From contig JARWSJ010000003.1 of the NCBI GenBank assembly GCA_029906195.1, forward strand, positions 248,001 through 312,000: a stretch of 64,000 bases of DNA. Direction: 5' to 3'. The DNA comes from Chitinophagaceae bacterium 26-R-25 (GTDB lineage Bacteria; Bacteroidota; Bacteroidia; Chitinophagales; Chitinophagaceae). Below are positions 24,747 to 32,568 of the stretch, in pieces (position 1 is the first letter of the stretch; every line of letters starts with the position of its first letter). The translations under genes were made by a program, and so were the position numbers. Below the pieces are notes generated by a model. That model saw only the letters and a program-made list of their open reading frames with translations. It had not been told where the DNA came from and made no database searches.

Positions 24747-24790
24747 AAAAATCAGTGCAAATCTGCTAAATCAGCGTCATCAGTGTGCTC
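24747..24790 (+). repeat. AATCAGTGC-type solo array
   Basis: AATCAGTGC AAATCTGCT AAATCAGCGTC ATCAGTGTG, related to the array at 13628-13688. It ends at the stop of the DUF4197 gene. Confidence 0.6.
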
Positions 24791-24791
24791 A

Positions 24792-25514
24792 CTACTTCCC
24801 GAAGACCTTTTGCAAGATTGCGGAAGCCTGGCCCATAGGATCAGTCCGGATGGCAACTTCTTCTTTGGCAATCTGATCAAACAGCGCATCCGTTGCTTTT
24901 CCCGCCACATAGTTTTGCAAGTCCGGGTTTATTTTTTGAACCGTTGTCGGAAGCTTGTTATAAATATTTACAATGTCTGAATAGTACTTTGTGGCGTTCA
25001 CTTTATCCAGTGATTGTTTTATGGAAGGAGCAAAAGCCGCAAGTAACTGAGTGTTTGTTTTGCCTTTAAAATAATTGGTTACGGAATTGTTTCCTCCCTT
25101 CACAATGTTTAATGCATCGGTAATGCTCATTTGTTTGATCGCATTAACGAAAATGGGAGTTGCCTGACCTACCGCGTCTTCAGCCGCACGATTAATCTGG
25201 GTAATTGCTTTGTCTACTTGAGCGCCCATGCCTAAAGTGCGCAATGTGTTTTCTACTTTAACGGCGTCAGGTGGCAAGAGAACCTTGTAAGCCTGGTTGC
25301 CTAAAAAACCGTTGGTCACGTTAAGGGTAGAAACTGCTTTAGTAATGCCTTGTGTCAACGCTTCGCGAATGCCCTGGGCTGCATCATTTTCTGTCACTAC
25401 GCCTGCAGGCTTCGTAGTTGTTGTGCCCGTGCCCGTTGACGTTTGTGGTAGCTGCAAAGTTTCGCAAGAACTGAATAGTGCCATTGCGGGAATGGCCAAA
25501 GCCCAAATTTTCAT
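24792..25514 (-). CDS. DUF4197 lipoprotein
   Basis: 240 aa. The lipobox LFSSC places Cys17 as lipid anchor. A Thr/Gly-rich linker (QTSTGTGTTTTKP) is followed by the DUF4197 domain: IREALTQGITKAVSTLNVTNGFLGNQAYKVLLP through NPDLQNYVAGKATDALF. The domain is helical, common in Gram-negative bacteria and of unknown function. Periplasmic face of a membrane. Convergent with ricT. Confidence 0.87.
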   Translation of the reverse strand: MKIWALAIPAMALFSSCETLQLPQTSTGTGTTTTKPAGVVTENDAAQGIREALTQGITKAVSTLNVTNGFLGNQAYKVLLPPDAVKVENTLRTLGMGAQVDKAITQINRAAEDAVGQATPIFVNAIKQMSITDALNIVKGGNNSVTNYFKGKTNTQLLAAFAPSIKQSLDKVNATKYYSDIVNIYNKLPTTVQKINPDLQNYVAGKATDALFDQIAKEEVAIRTDPMGQASAILQKVFGK

Positions 25515-25551
25515 AGATGTATTTTAAGTTTTTATAGTGATACAAGATTGT

Positions 25552-25671
25552 TAAGTCAAGAGGAAAAAGGAAAAATTCAAAAGCGTCAAATGCCGACTTG
25601 CTCGATAAGTGCCTACAGCGCCGCATTACAACATTTTTACTTTTTACTTTTGATTTTTGACTTCAAACTAA
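25552..25671. repeat. heptamer-arm palindromic element (TTTTGAC units)
   Basis: Left arm GAAAAAG GAAAAAT TCAAAAG CGTCAAA; right arm TTTTTAC TTTTTAC TTTTGAT TTTTGAC TTCAAAC. 7-bp period. It abuts the TAG stop of dusB. Confidence 0.78.
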
Positions 25672-26708
25672 TCAATCGGGCATTTTTCATGATAATTGAT
25701 CAATTCTATTTCTGTTTTAGGAAACTCGAAACCGGTATAGTAAGCGGTAACGGCATCCAGCACTTCATTAATTTCCGCTTCTGTGGTTAGCGTAACCAAT
25801 TTTCCTCTGAATTCTTTGATGTTTGGCAAACCTTTCAGGTAGTTCGCGTAATGACGGCGCATTTCGAAAATACCTACGATTGGTCCCTTCCACTCTACAG
25901 ATTTTTGTAAATGTTTTTTACAAACCGCTACTCTTTCTTCGACCGTTGGCGGAGCCAAATGAGTACCTGTTTCTGCAAAATGTTTTATTTCATTAAAGAT
26001 CCACGGATAACCAATTGCCGCACGACCGATCATTACACCATCAACGCCATAACGATTTTGGTACTCAACTGCTTTTTCCGGTGAATCAATATCTCCGTTT
26101 CCAAAAATGGGAATTTTAATACGAGGGTTGTTTTTCACTTTTCCGATCAGCGTCCAGTCTGCCTCCCCTTTATACATTTGCGTACGCGTTCTGCCGTGGA
26201 TCGCAAGTGCTTTAATACCAACATCTTGCAGGCGTTCCGCTACTTCCTCAATGTTTCTTGTATTGTCATCCCAGCCCAGGCGGGTTTTCACCGTAACTGG
26301 TAGCTTGGTGCTCTTTACCACAGCATCTGTCAGCCGCACCATGAGGTCGATATCTTTCAAAACGCCGGCTCCGGCGCCTTTCATGGCAACCTTTTTCACG
26401 GGACATCCGAAGTTGATATCCAGCAGGTCCGGGTTGGTAACATCTACAATTTTGGCGGCAAGAGAAAGACTTTCCTCGTCTCCGCCAAATATCTGAATGC
26501 CCACAGGACGTTCATAATCAAATATATCCAGCTTACGGCGGCTCTTAATCGCATCACGAATCAATCCCTCACTGCTGATGAATTCGGTATACATAAGATC
26601 GGCACCGTTGTCTTTGCACACAGCACGGAAAGGGGGATCGCTTACATCCTCCATTGGAGCAAGTAGCAAAGGAAAATCAGGAAGTTGTAAGTTGCCGATT
26701 GTAACCAT
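25668..26708 (-). CDS. dusB: tRNA-dihydrouridine synthase B
   Basis: 346 aa TIM-barrel flavoenzyme. FMN-binding start LLLAPMEDVSDPPFR; catalytic Cys102 in NFGCPVKKVAMKGAGAG; VKTRLGWD; HGRTRTQMYKG; and phosphate loop GNGDIDSPEKA...GVMIGRAAIGYPWIF. It reduces uridine in the tRNA D-loop with NADPH. The motif set fits DusB rather than DusA or DusC. Single-gene unit; no fis-like gene follows. Confidence 0.95.
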   Translation of the reverse strand: MVTIGNLQLPDFPLLLAPMEDVSDPPFRAVCKDNGADLMYTEFISSEGLIRDAIKSRRKLDIFDYERPVGIQIFGGDEESLSLAAKIVDVTNPDLLDINFGCPVKKVAMKGAGAGVLKDIDLMVRLTDAVVKSTKLPVTVKTRLGWDDNTRNIEEVAERLQDVGIKALAIHGRTRTQMYKGEADWTLIGKVKNNPRIKIPIFGNGDIDSPEKAVEYQNRYGVDGVMIGRAAIGYPWIFNEIKHFAETGTHLAPPTVEERVAVCKKHLQKSVEWKGPIVGIFEMRRHYANYLKGLPNIKEFRGKLVTLTTEAEINEVLDAVTAYYTGFEFPKTEIELINYHEKCPID

Positions 26709-26743
26709 AATTTTTGGGCGTTTTCCGTAAAAAAGCTGCAGAA

Positions 26744-26883
26744 CTAATTAATAATTAATAATTGACAATTAATAGGGCAACCTCGTTATAGGATTTAACC
26801 CACTAATCTTTGAACAGATTGGTAACTTGCCGTCTTGCCGGACACCCACCGTATTAATTATTCATTATTAATTATTAATTATA
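26744..26883. repeat. heptamer-arm palindromic element (AATTAAT units)
   Basis: Left arm AATTAAT AATTAAT AATTGAC AATTAAT; right arm TTAATTA TTCATTA TTAATTA TTAATTA. It sits between divergent starts (dusB and CPBP), so unlike most copies it does not touch a stop codon. The roughly 70-bp centre shows no gene. Confidence 0.85.
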
Positions 26884-26909
26884 AATGCTTCTATCTGCCA
26901 GCGGAAAAC

Positions 26910-26917
26910 TAATTTTG
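26910..26917 (+). promoter_or_regulatory. -7 element of CPBP protease promoter
   Basis: TAATTTTG exactly fits TAnnTTTG, 35 bp before the start and just outside the palindromic element. Confidence 0.55.
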
Positions 26918-26952
26918 AGCTGCAAATTTACGAGCATTTTACCGAACCATTT

Positions 26953-27888
26953 ATGAACACTTACTTAAAATACAAGCCCGTTTGGGTTCAGTTTATAATT
27001 TTAGGGGCTCTTTTCTTCCTTACAAGTGCAGTTTTGGGCTCTGCCGCTGCTTATTCTATAGCTGGGGCATACCATATTTCCCTGGATGAGCTGATGAACC
27101 CAGCCAGCCCTGCCGCCATTGCCGCTTCGAAGATAAACCTCGCCGTGAGTTCGATATTTGTTTTTGGCATGTCGGGCTTTTTGTTCAGCTATATGTCTGA
27201 TCATCACCCGTTTAAATTCCTTGGCTTTAAAAAACCAATGCCCCAGATATTTTTGTCCATCGGGGTAGTCGTTTTGCTCGCTTCCCTGCCGGCACTAAGC
27301 TGGGTTGCCATCATGAATAAACATATCCTTCTTCCATCGGGTTTGCAGGAAACATTCAAACGGCTGGATGACCTGAACAAGGAAATGATGAAGAAAATGC
27401 TGGTCATGCCCGCGGCCAAAGACCTTTTTATGAACATCATTGTATTTGGAGTGATACCCGCGGTGATGGAAGAGATTTTTTTCAGAGGCGCCTTGCAGAG
27501 AATTTTCATAAGACTATTTAAAAGTCCGGTAATCGGCATTCTTGTTACTGCATTTATTTTTTCAGCGGCCCACATGGAGTTTACCGGATTTCTGGTTCGG
27601 CTTGTCTTAGGAGCTTTGTTGGGTGCCTTGTATTGGTACAGCGGCAGCCTCTGGCCGGGCATACTAATGCACTTCTTAAACAACGCTATGCAAATCCTGG
27701 TAATGTATTTTTATCCTCAAACAATGGTGGAAGACACTCATTTCAATGTTTGGTTAGTGGTTGTAAGCTGTTTGTCCATAGTTTTAATTCTGATTTGGAT
27801 GAAACGCATTTCGCATACACATTATGGTGAGGTGTACGATAACGATGATTTTACGATAGAACCGATTGATAGAAAGAACGACTTTTAA
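26953..27888 (+). CDS. CPBP family intramembrane glutamic endopeptidase
   Basis: 311 aa with about seven to eight TM helices. The CAAX-protease/bacteriocin-processing signature is present: EEIFFRG (catalytic Glu pair and Arg), FIFSAAHMEF (His), and HFLNNA (His/Asn). Such proteins cleave within or next to membranes; substrates in Bacteroidota are unknown. The C-terminal tail beyond the last TM is acidic (YDNDDFTIEPIDRKNDF). Not near a peptide or bacteriocin gene; cdsA follows after a palindromic element. Confidence 0.9.
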   Translation: MNTYLKYKPVWVQFIILGALFFLTSAVLGSAAAYSIAGAYHISLDELMNPASPAAIAASKINLAVSSIFVFGMSGFLFSYMSDHHPFKFLGFKKPMPQIFLSIGVVVLLASLPALSWVAIMNKHILLPSGLQETFKRLDDLNKEMMKKMLVMPAAKDLFMNIIVFGVIPAVMEEIFFRGALQRIFIRLFKSPVIGILVTAFIFSAAHMEFTGFLVRLVLGALLGALYWYSGSLWPGILMHFLNNAMQILVMYFYPQTMVEDTHFNVWLVVVSCLSIVLILIWMKRISHTHYGEVYDNDDFTIEPIDRKNDF

Positions 27889-28015
27889 CAATTAAGAATT
27901 AGGAATTGAGAATTAAGAATTGTTTCTGTGCGACAGACTTTCTTGAAATTCAAATCCAGTAAGGTATTTCACGCCTAAAGAATTCTTAATTCTTAATTCA
28001 TAATTCCTAATTAAG
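27889..28015. repeat. heptamer-arm palindromic element (AATTAAG units)
   Basis: Left arm AATTAAG AATTAGG AATTGAG AATTAAG AATTGTT; right arm AATTCTT AATTCTT AATTCAT AATTCCT AATTAAG. Exact 7-bp spacing. It starts immediately after the CPBP stop codon. Confidence 0.88.
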
Positions 28016-28049
28016 TGCTCTGCACTATTCGCACAAATAACAAACAACA

Positions 28050-28904
28050 ATGGCATTTAACTGGCAAACCTTTAAAACCCGCACACTTACAGCAGTACTA
28101 TTTGTGGCCGTAATGCTTACCGGCCTTTTATGGAACCACTGGAGTTTCTTTATATTATTTTCCATCATACATTTTGGCTGTTGGATAGAGTATCAAAAAC
28201 TAATTGGGCTGATCGATGGGGAATACAAAGACATCACACCTTTCCATAAATACGCAACTATCATTGCCGGATGGTGCCTTATGTTATTTGCCACCAATGA
28301 ATATTTCAACATCGGCGGATTCAGTTTACATGCCATTGGCTGGTGGGCTGGCTTGATTGCGCTTTTTGTTCTTCCTGTTTCTGAATTGTTGTTTACAAAG
28401 AATATCAACTTAAAAAATATTGGCTATTCGTTTCTTGGGTTGTTGTATATATCGTTAAGCCTTGCTGCGATGATAGATATCAGGAATCCATTGAAATTTG
28501 ATCTGCAGTGGATCACTCCGCTGATCATTATCTGCTCCATCTGGATAAATGATACCATGGCATACATCGTCGGCTCCCTGATTGGCAAAACGCCATTCTC
28601 CAAAATTTCTCCTAAGAAAACATGGGAGGGAACAATCGGTGGAATGCTTTTGTGCATTGTAACGGTGACGCTTGTGGGAAGAGCAGTTGGTGCATCATCT
28701 ACAACTCAGTTAATTGGCATTTCTTCTATAGCTGCGATTATGGGTACACTTGGCGATTTGCTGGAGAGCAAACTAAAACGCATGGCCAACGTAAAAGACA
28801 GCGGCAGTATCATGCCCGGGCACGGAGGCTTTCTGGATCGCTTCGATTCGCTCCTTGTGGCGACGCCGTTTGTGTGGTTGTTTTTGAAGCTGGTCAACGC
28901 TTAA
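28050..28904 (+). CDS. cdsA: phosphatidate cytidylyltransferase
   Basis: 284 aa with about seven TM helices. The CDP-DAG synthase signature SPKKTWEGTIGG and the C-terminal motif LGDLLESKLKRMANVKDSG...PGHGGFLDRFDSLL hold the metal-binding Asp residues. It makes CDP-diacylglycerol, the entry point to phospholipid head groups. Inner membrane. The last two codons and TAA (AACGCTTAA) are the first units of a heptamer palindrome, so the C-terminus has been written by the repeat. Confidence 0.95.
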   Translation: MAFNWQTFKTRTLTAVLFVAVMLTGLLWNHWSFFILFSIIHFGCWIEYQKLIGLIDGEYKDITPFHKYATIIAGWCLMLFATNEYFNIGGFSLHAIGWWAGLIALFVLPVSELLFTKNINLKNIGYSFLGLLYISLSLAAMIDIRNPLKFDLQWITPLIIICSIWINDTMAYIVGSLIGKTPFSKISPKKTWEGTIGGMLLCIVTVTLVGRAVGASSTTQLIGISSIAAIMGTLGDLLESKLKRMANVKDSGSIMPGHGGFLDRFDSLLVATPFVWLFLKLVNA

Positions 28905-29007
28905 TTCTTAACGCAAAACGCCCAACGCCGAACGCCTAACGCTGGTTGCCTTGTGTTCAAAACTTTGCACAGAAGGCAGCGTTAAGCGTTCGGCGTTTAG
29001 CATTAAC
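28896..29007. repeat. heptamer-arm palindromic element (AACGCNN units)
   Basis: Left arm AACGCTT AATTCTT AACGCAA AACGCCC AACGCCG AACGCCT AACGCTG; right arm GCGTTAA GCGTTCG GCGTTTA GCATTAA. It begins inside the last codons of cdsA. Confidence 0.9.
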
Positions 29008-29101
29008 CACTCGCCTTTTGTCGCTTAAACATTGAAGTTCAAACGATTCAATCAAGATAACTTCATTTCCATGAAAATATTATGAATGGCAAAAAAAGTT
29101 T

Positions 29102-29140
29102 ATGGAAACTTTTGTTACACGAAAAGTTTCCATAGTTTTG
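29102..29140 (+). promoter_or_regulatory. TetR operator and promoter of efflux operon
   Basis: Perfect 12-bp inverted repeat ATGGAAACTTTT (29102-29113), spacer GTTACACG, AAAAGTTTCCAT (29122-29133). The -33 TTTG (29111-29114) and exact -7 TAGTTTTG (29133-29140) are 18 bp apart and overlap the operator, so repressor binding would block the polymerase. Confidence 0.85.
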
Positions 29141-29159
29141 CCTCAGAATTTATTGGAAT

Positions 29160-29789
29160 ATGGAAATGAAAGATCGGATTAAGTCAAAAGCCAACGAGCT
29201 TTTTAAGCGCTACGGGATCCGCTCCGTGACTATGGATGAGATTGCAACGCAACTCGGTATTTCAAAGAAAACCATCTATCAATCCTTTACCGACAAAGAT
29301 GACATTGTAAGCGAGGTGGTAAAAGACCATCTCGAATCGTCTGAACAGGATTGCCTGTCGTGCAAATTTGATGCTGAGAACGCGGTGCATGAAGTGTTTC
29401 TTGCAATGGACCGGGTGATTGCGCATTTAAGGGACATGCACCCTGCAATGGTTTTTGATCTGCACAAATTTCACTATGAAGCTTTCAGGAAATTTCAGAC
29501 GTTCAAAGATGAATTTTTGTACAAAGGCATTGAAGACAACCTAAATCGTGGCATACTAGAAGGACTGTACAGACCGGAGATCAACATTGAGATCCTTTCG
29601 AAGTTCAGAGTAGAGTCGGTTTACTTTTCATTTAACCCCAACACATTTTCGCCAGAAAAGCACACACCGGCAGACGTACACATGGAGCTGATGGTGCACT
29701 TCTTATTTGGCTTAAGTACTCCGAAAGGATATAAACAAATAGAGAAATATTTAATTGATCGTAAAAAACAACACCATGAGGGAAGTTAG
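29160..29789 (+). CDS. TetR/AcrR family transcriptional regulator
   Basis: 209 aa. N-terminal helix-turn-helix VTMDEIATQLGISKKTIYQSF at about 23-43 matches TetR. The C-terminal ligand domain is not classifiable by eye. It is first in the operon with TolC, MFP and RND genes and overlaps the TolC start by 14 bp, so it presumably controls them and itself from the operator at 29102-29133. The inducer is unknown. Confidence 0.93.
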   Translation: MEMKDRIKSKANELFKRYGIRSVTMDEIATQLGISKKTIYQSFTDKDDIVSEVVKDHLESSEQDCLSCKFDAENAVHEVFLAMDRVIAHLRDMHPAMVFDLHKFHYEAFRKFQTFKDEFLYKGIEDNLNRGILEGLYRPEINIEILSKFRVESVYFSFNPNTFSPEKHTPADVHMELMVHFLFGLSTPKGYKQIEKYLIDRKKQHHEGS

Positions 29790-31194
29790 AAAAATTAACC
29801 TTATCGTAACTATGATGTTGATGTTGTGCATCGGCGCAATGGCCCAGCAGCCTGCGCAGACGCCGCAGATACACAGCTTTTCCGTTAAGGAAGCGATAGA
29901 TTACGCCACAAAAAACAATGCGCAGGTAAAGAATGCGTTGCTTGATTACAAGATTCAGGAACAGACGAACAGGCAAATTACTGCTGCTGCATATCCGCAA
30001 TTGAACGGATCATTGGGAACAACCTATTTTCCGGATGTTCCGGTGCAGGTTTTTCCAAACTTTATTGCGGCCGGTACCTACCGGGTATTAGTAGACGAAG
30101 GTGTAAACGGGTCCAATGGTCCTGTAAAAATGCCGAGTGATTTTGGATATATTCAAGCAGCCTTTGGTACCAAATGGTCCGCTACTGCCAGTGCCACACT
30201 CAATCAAATTTTATTTGATGGCCAGGTATTTGTCGGATTACAGGCAAGACAAGCAGCCTTGGACTACGAAACAAGATATGCCGAAGTAACAACTGAAAAT
30301 ATTAAAGTCAACATCTACAAAATATATTATCAGTTAATAGTAAGCAAGACACAAATCGCGCAGATAGACGCAAACATAGACAGGACGTCAAAATTGCTAA
30401 GTGATTCAAAAGCCATGTTTGATAATGGTTTTGTAGAAAGACTGGACGTTGATAAAGCCACTGTTCAACTTGCAAACCTTCAGACGCAAAAATTAAAAGT
30501 CGAAAGAACGATTGATAACGGCTACACAGGGCTGAAATTTTTGATGGGCATGCCTATTCGAGATAGCATAATTCTTACAGATGATCTTACAGATGAAAAA
30601 CTGAGAAGCGGCGTTTTGGAAGGAAGCAATTACAAATACGAAGACAGAAAGGAATACCAGGTACTTGAACTGGCGAAGGAATTGAACGAATTCAACATTA
30701 AACGTTATAAATATTCCTATTTTCCAACAGCAAACCTTTCGAGCACCTTCTCAAAAAACGCTTACAGAGATCAGTTTAATATTTTCAAAAAAGGAGATTG
30801 GTATACAGGCTGGAACATAGGAGTGAATGTATCTGTACCCATATTTGATGGTTTTGCAAAAGCTGCCAATATTCAAAAAGCAAAGTTGCAGCTTGAGCAA
30901 ACAAACAATCAGATGGACAACCTGAAACTTTCAATTGACAACGATGTTGCTGTAGCGCAGAACAATTTCAAAGCCGCTATTATAACACTCGATTATCAAA
31001 AGAAAAACATGGATCTGGCTGAGCAAGTGTATAATCAAACAAAGAAGAAATATGAAATGGGCTTGTCTTCAAACCTTGAGATTACCAATGCACAGGCAGA
31101 TTTGATCACCGCCCAAAGCAACTACACAAGCAGTTTATATGATGCTGTAATTGCTAAGATCGACTATGTGAAAGCTACAGGCAAACTACCTTAA
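29776..31194 (+). CDS. TolC family outer membrane efflux protein
   Basis: 472 aa from ATG 29776; the upstream in-frame start at 29755 would lie deeper in the regulator gene. Signal peptide ends near AMAQQ. Two TolC repeats of long helices are recognisable: VKEAIDYATKNNAQVKNALLDYK near the start and YEMGLSSNLEITNAQADLITAQSNY near the end. It forms the trimeric outer-membrane duct for the RND pump encoded two genes downstream. Confidence 0.93.
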   Translation: MREVRKINLIVTMMLMLCIGAMAQQPAQTPQIHSFSVKEAIDYATKNNAQVKNALLDYKIQEQTNRQITAAAYPQLNGSLGTTYFPDVPVQVFPNFIAAGTYRVLVDEGVNGSNGPVKMPSDFGYIQAAFGTKWSATASATLNQILFDGQVFVGLQARQAALDYETRYAEVTTENIKVNIYKIYYQLIVSKTQIAQIDANIDRTSKLLSDSKAMFDNGFVERLDVDKATVQLANLQTQKLKVERTIDNGYTGLKFLMGMPIRDSIILTDDLTDEKLRSGVLEGSNYKYEDRKEYQVLELAKELNEFNIKRYKYSYFPTANLSSTFSKNAYRDQFNIFKKGDWYTGWNIGVNVSVPIFDGFAKAANIQKAKLQLEQTNNQMDNLKLSIDNDVAVAQNNFKAAIITLDYQKKNMDLAEQVYNQTKKKYEMGLSSNLEITNAQADLITAQSNYTSSLYDAVIAKIDYVKATGKLP

Positions 31195-31254
31195 AAAAAT
31201 TATCAACTCAGTACAGACAAGGCACTGCCTTGGCTCTTCTAAAAACAACATATT

Positions 31255-32418
31255 ATGCAACGCATTCTCAACATAACACTAATTGCTCTTGGCACTACAT
31301 TAATGGTTTCGTGCGGAAGCAGCGACACTTCTAAAAAACCTGTAGATATCAAAAAGGAAGAACTGACAAAACTGAAACAGGACCAGGAGGCTTTGAATAA
31401 AAAAATAACATCTCTCGAAGCCGATATAGCAAAGCTTGACCCTTCTTCTGTAAAAGCAGAGAAACCAAAACTGGTGGGCGTTACAGCGCTTGAGCCAGTG
31501 CCGTTTACACACTATGTAGATCTGCAGGGAAAAGTTGATGCAGACAATATCTCGTATGTAGCTCCCCGTGGCGGTCCCGGCGTTGTTAGGGCACTATTCG
31601 TTAAAAAAGGAGATGCCGTTAAAAAAGGACAATTGCTTTTGAAACTTGATGATGCAGTTACAAAACAACAATTGGCAAATGCGCAAACTCAATTGACTTT
31701 CGCGAAAGACCTGTATCAGCGTCGTAAAAATCTTTGGGATCAAAAAATAGGCGCAGAGGTCGATCTGATCAATGCAAAAAACAACGTTGACCAGGTGGAG
31801 AACCAAATAAAACTATTGCAGGAACAACTTGGATTTACAAATGTCTATGCAGACATGAACGGCATAATGGATGAGGTGAACGTAAGAGTAGGTGAAACTT
31901 TTACCGGCATGGCTGGCACTGCGCCTCAGTTGCGATTGGTTAACACAAGCACTTTAAAAGCAGTTGTGCAGGTGCCTGAATCTTATCAGTCAAACGTAAA
32001 AGTTGGCTCTCCTGTTAGGGTCACTTTACCAGAAGTCAATAACAAAGTTATAATGGGCAAGGTGCATGTAGCCGGCCGATTGATTGACCCTGATACAAGA
32101 ACTTTCTACATCGAAGTGCAACTGCCTGCTGATAAAGACTTGCGCCCGAACCAAATTGCATTGGCACAAATTCAGGATTACTCAACGCCGAATGTGATCA
32201 CCATTCCTATCAATACATTGCAAACCGACGATAAAGGCAAATATGTGTTGGTAGCTACGCAAGACAAAGGAAAACTCGTTGCCAGGAAGAGAGCGATAGC
32301 CATCGGTCAAACTTATGGAGACAAAGTAGAAATCAAATCTGGTTTGCAACAAGGCGACCAACTGATCACAGAAGGCTTCCAAAGCTTGTATGACGGACAG
32401 TTGATCACTACGAGCTAG
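31255..32418 (+). CDS. efflux RND transporter periplasmic adaptor subunit
   Basis: 387 aa with lipobox VSC at Cys20. A short coiled coil (KEELTKLKQDQEALNKKITSLEADI) precedes the lipoyl/barrel-sandwich parts YVAPRGGPGVVRALFVKKGDAVKKGQLLLKLDD and YADMNGIMDEVNVRVGE that link inner pump and TolC. MFP/HlyD family. The coiled coil before the first lipoyl half is an extra N-terminal feature compared with AcrA. An octamer-arm palindrome follows, before the RND gene. Confidence 0.92.
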   Translation: MQRILNITLIALGTTLMVSCGSSDTSKKPVDIKKEELTKLKQDQEALNKKITSLEADIAKLDPSSVKAEKPKLVGVTALEPVPFTHYVDLQGKVDADNISYVAPRGGPGVVRALFVKKGDAVKKGQLLLKLDDAVTKQQLANAQTQLTFAKDLYQRRKNLWDQKIGAEVDLINAKNNVDQVENQIKLLQEQLGFTNVYADMNGIMDEVNVRVGETFTGMAGTAPQLRLVNTSTLKAVVQVPESYQSNVKVGSPVRVTLPEVNNKVIMGKVHVAGRLIDPDTRTFYIEVQLPADKDLRPNQIALAQIQDYSTPNVITIPINTLQTDDKGKYVLVATQDKGKLVARKRAIAIGQTYGDKVEIKSGLQQGDQLITEGFQSLYDGQLITTS

Positions 32419-32423
32419 AACAA

Positions 32424-32521
32424 TGACTGAATAACTGAATAATTGAATAACTGAAGGTTGAATGCTGTAAACTATGACTGAATGCGGGCCAATCAATTAT
32501 TCAATGATTCAATAATTCAAT
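32424..32521. repeat. octamer-arm palindromic element (ACTGAATA units)
   Basis: Left arm ACTGAATA ACTGAATA ATTGAATA ACTGAAGG; right arm TTATTCAA TGATTCAA TAATTCAA. 8-bp period. Lies between adaptor and pump genes of one operon, so it does not prevent downstream expression. Confidence 0.85.
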
Positions 32522-32568
32522 CTGTTCTCCCAACAAGCATTAAATAATTATACTCAGAAACACATACC

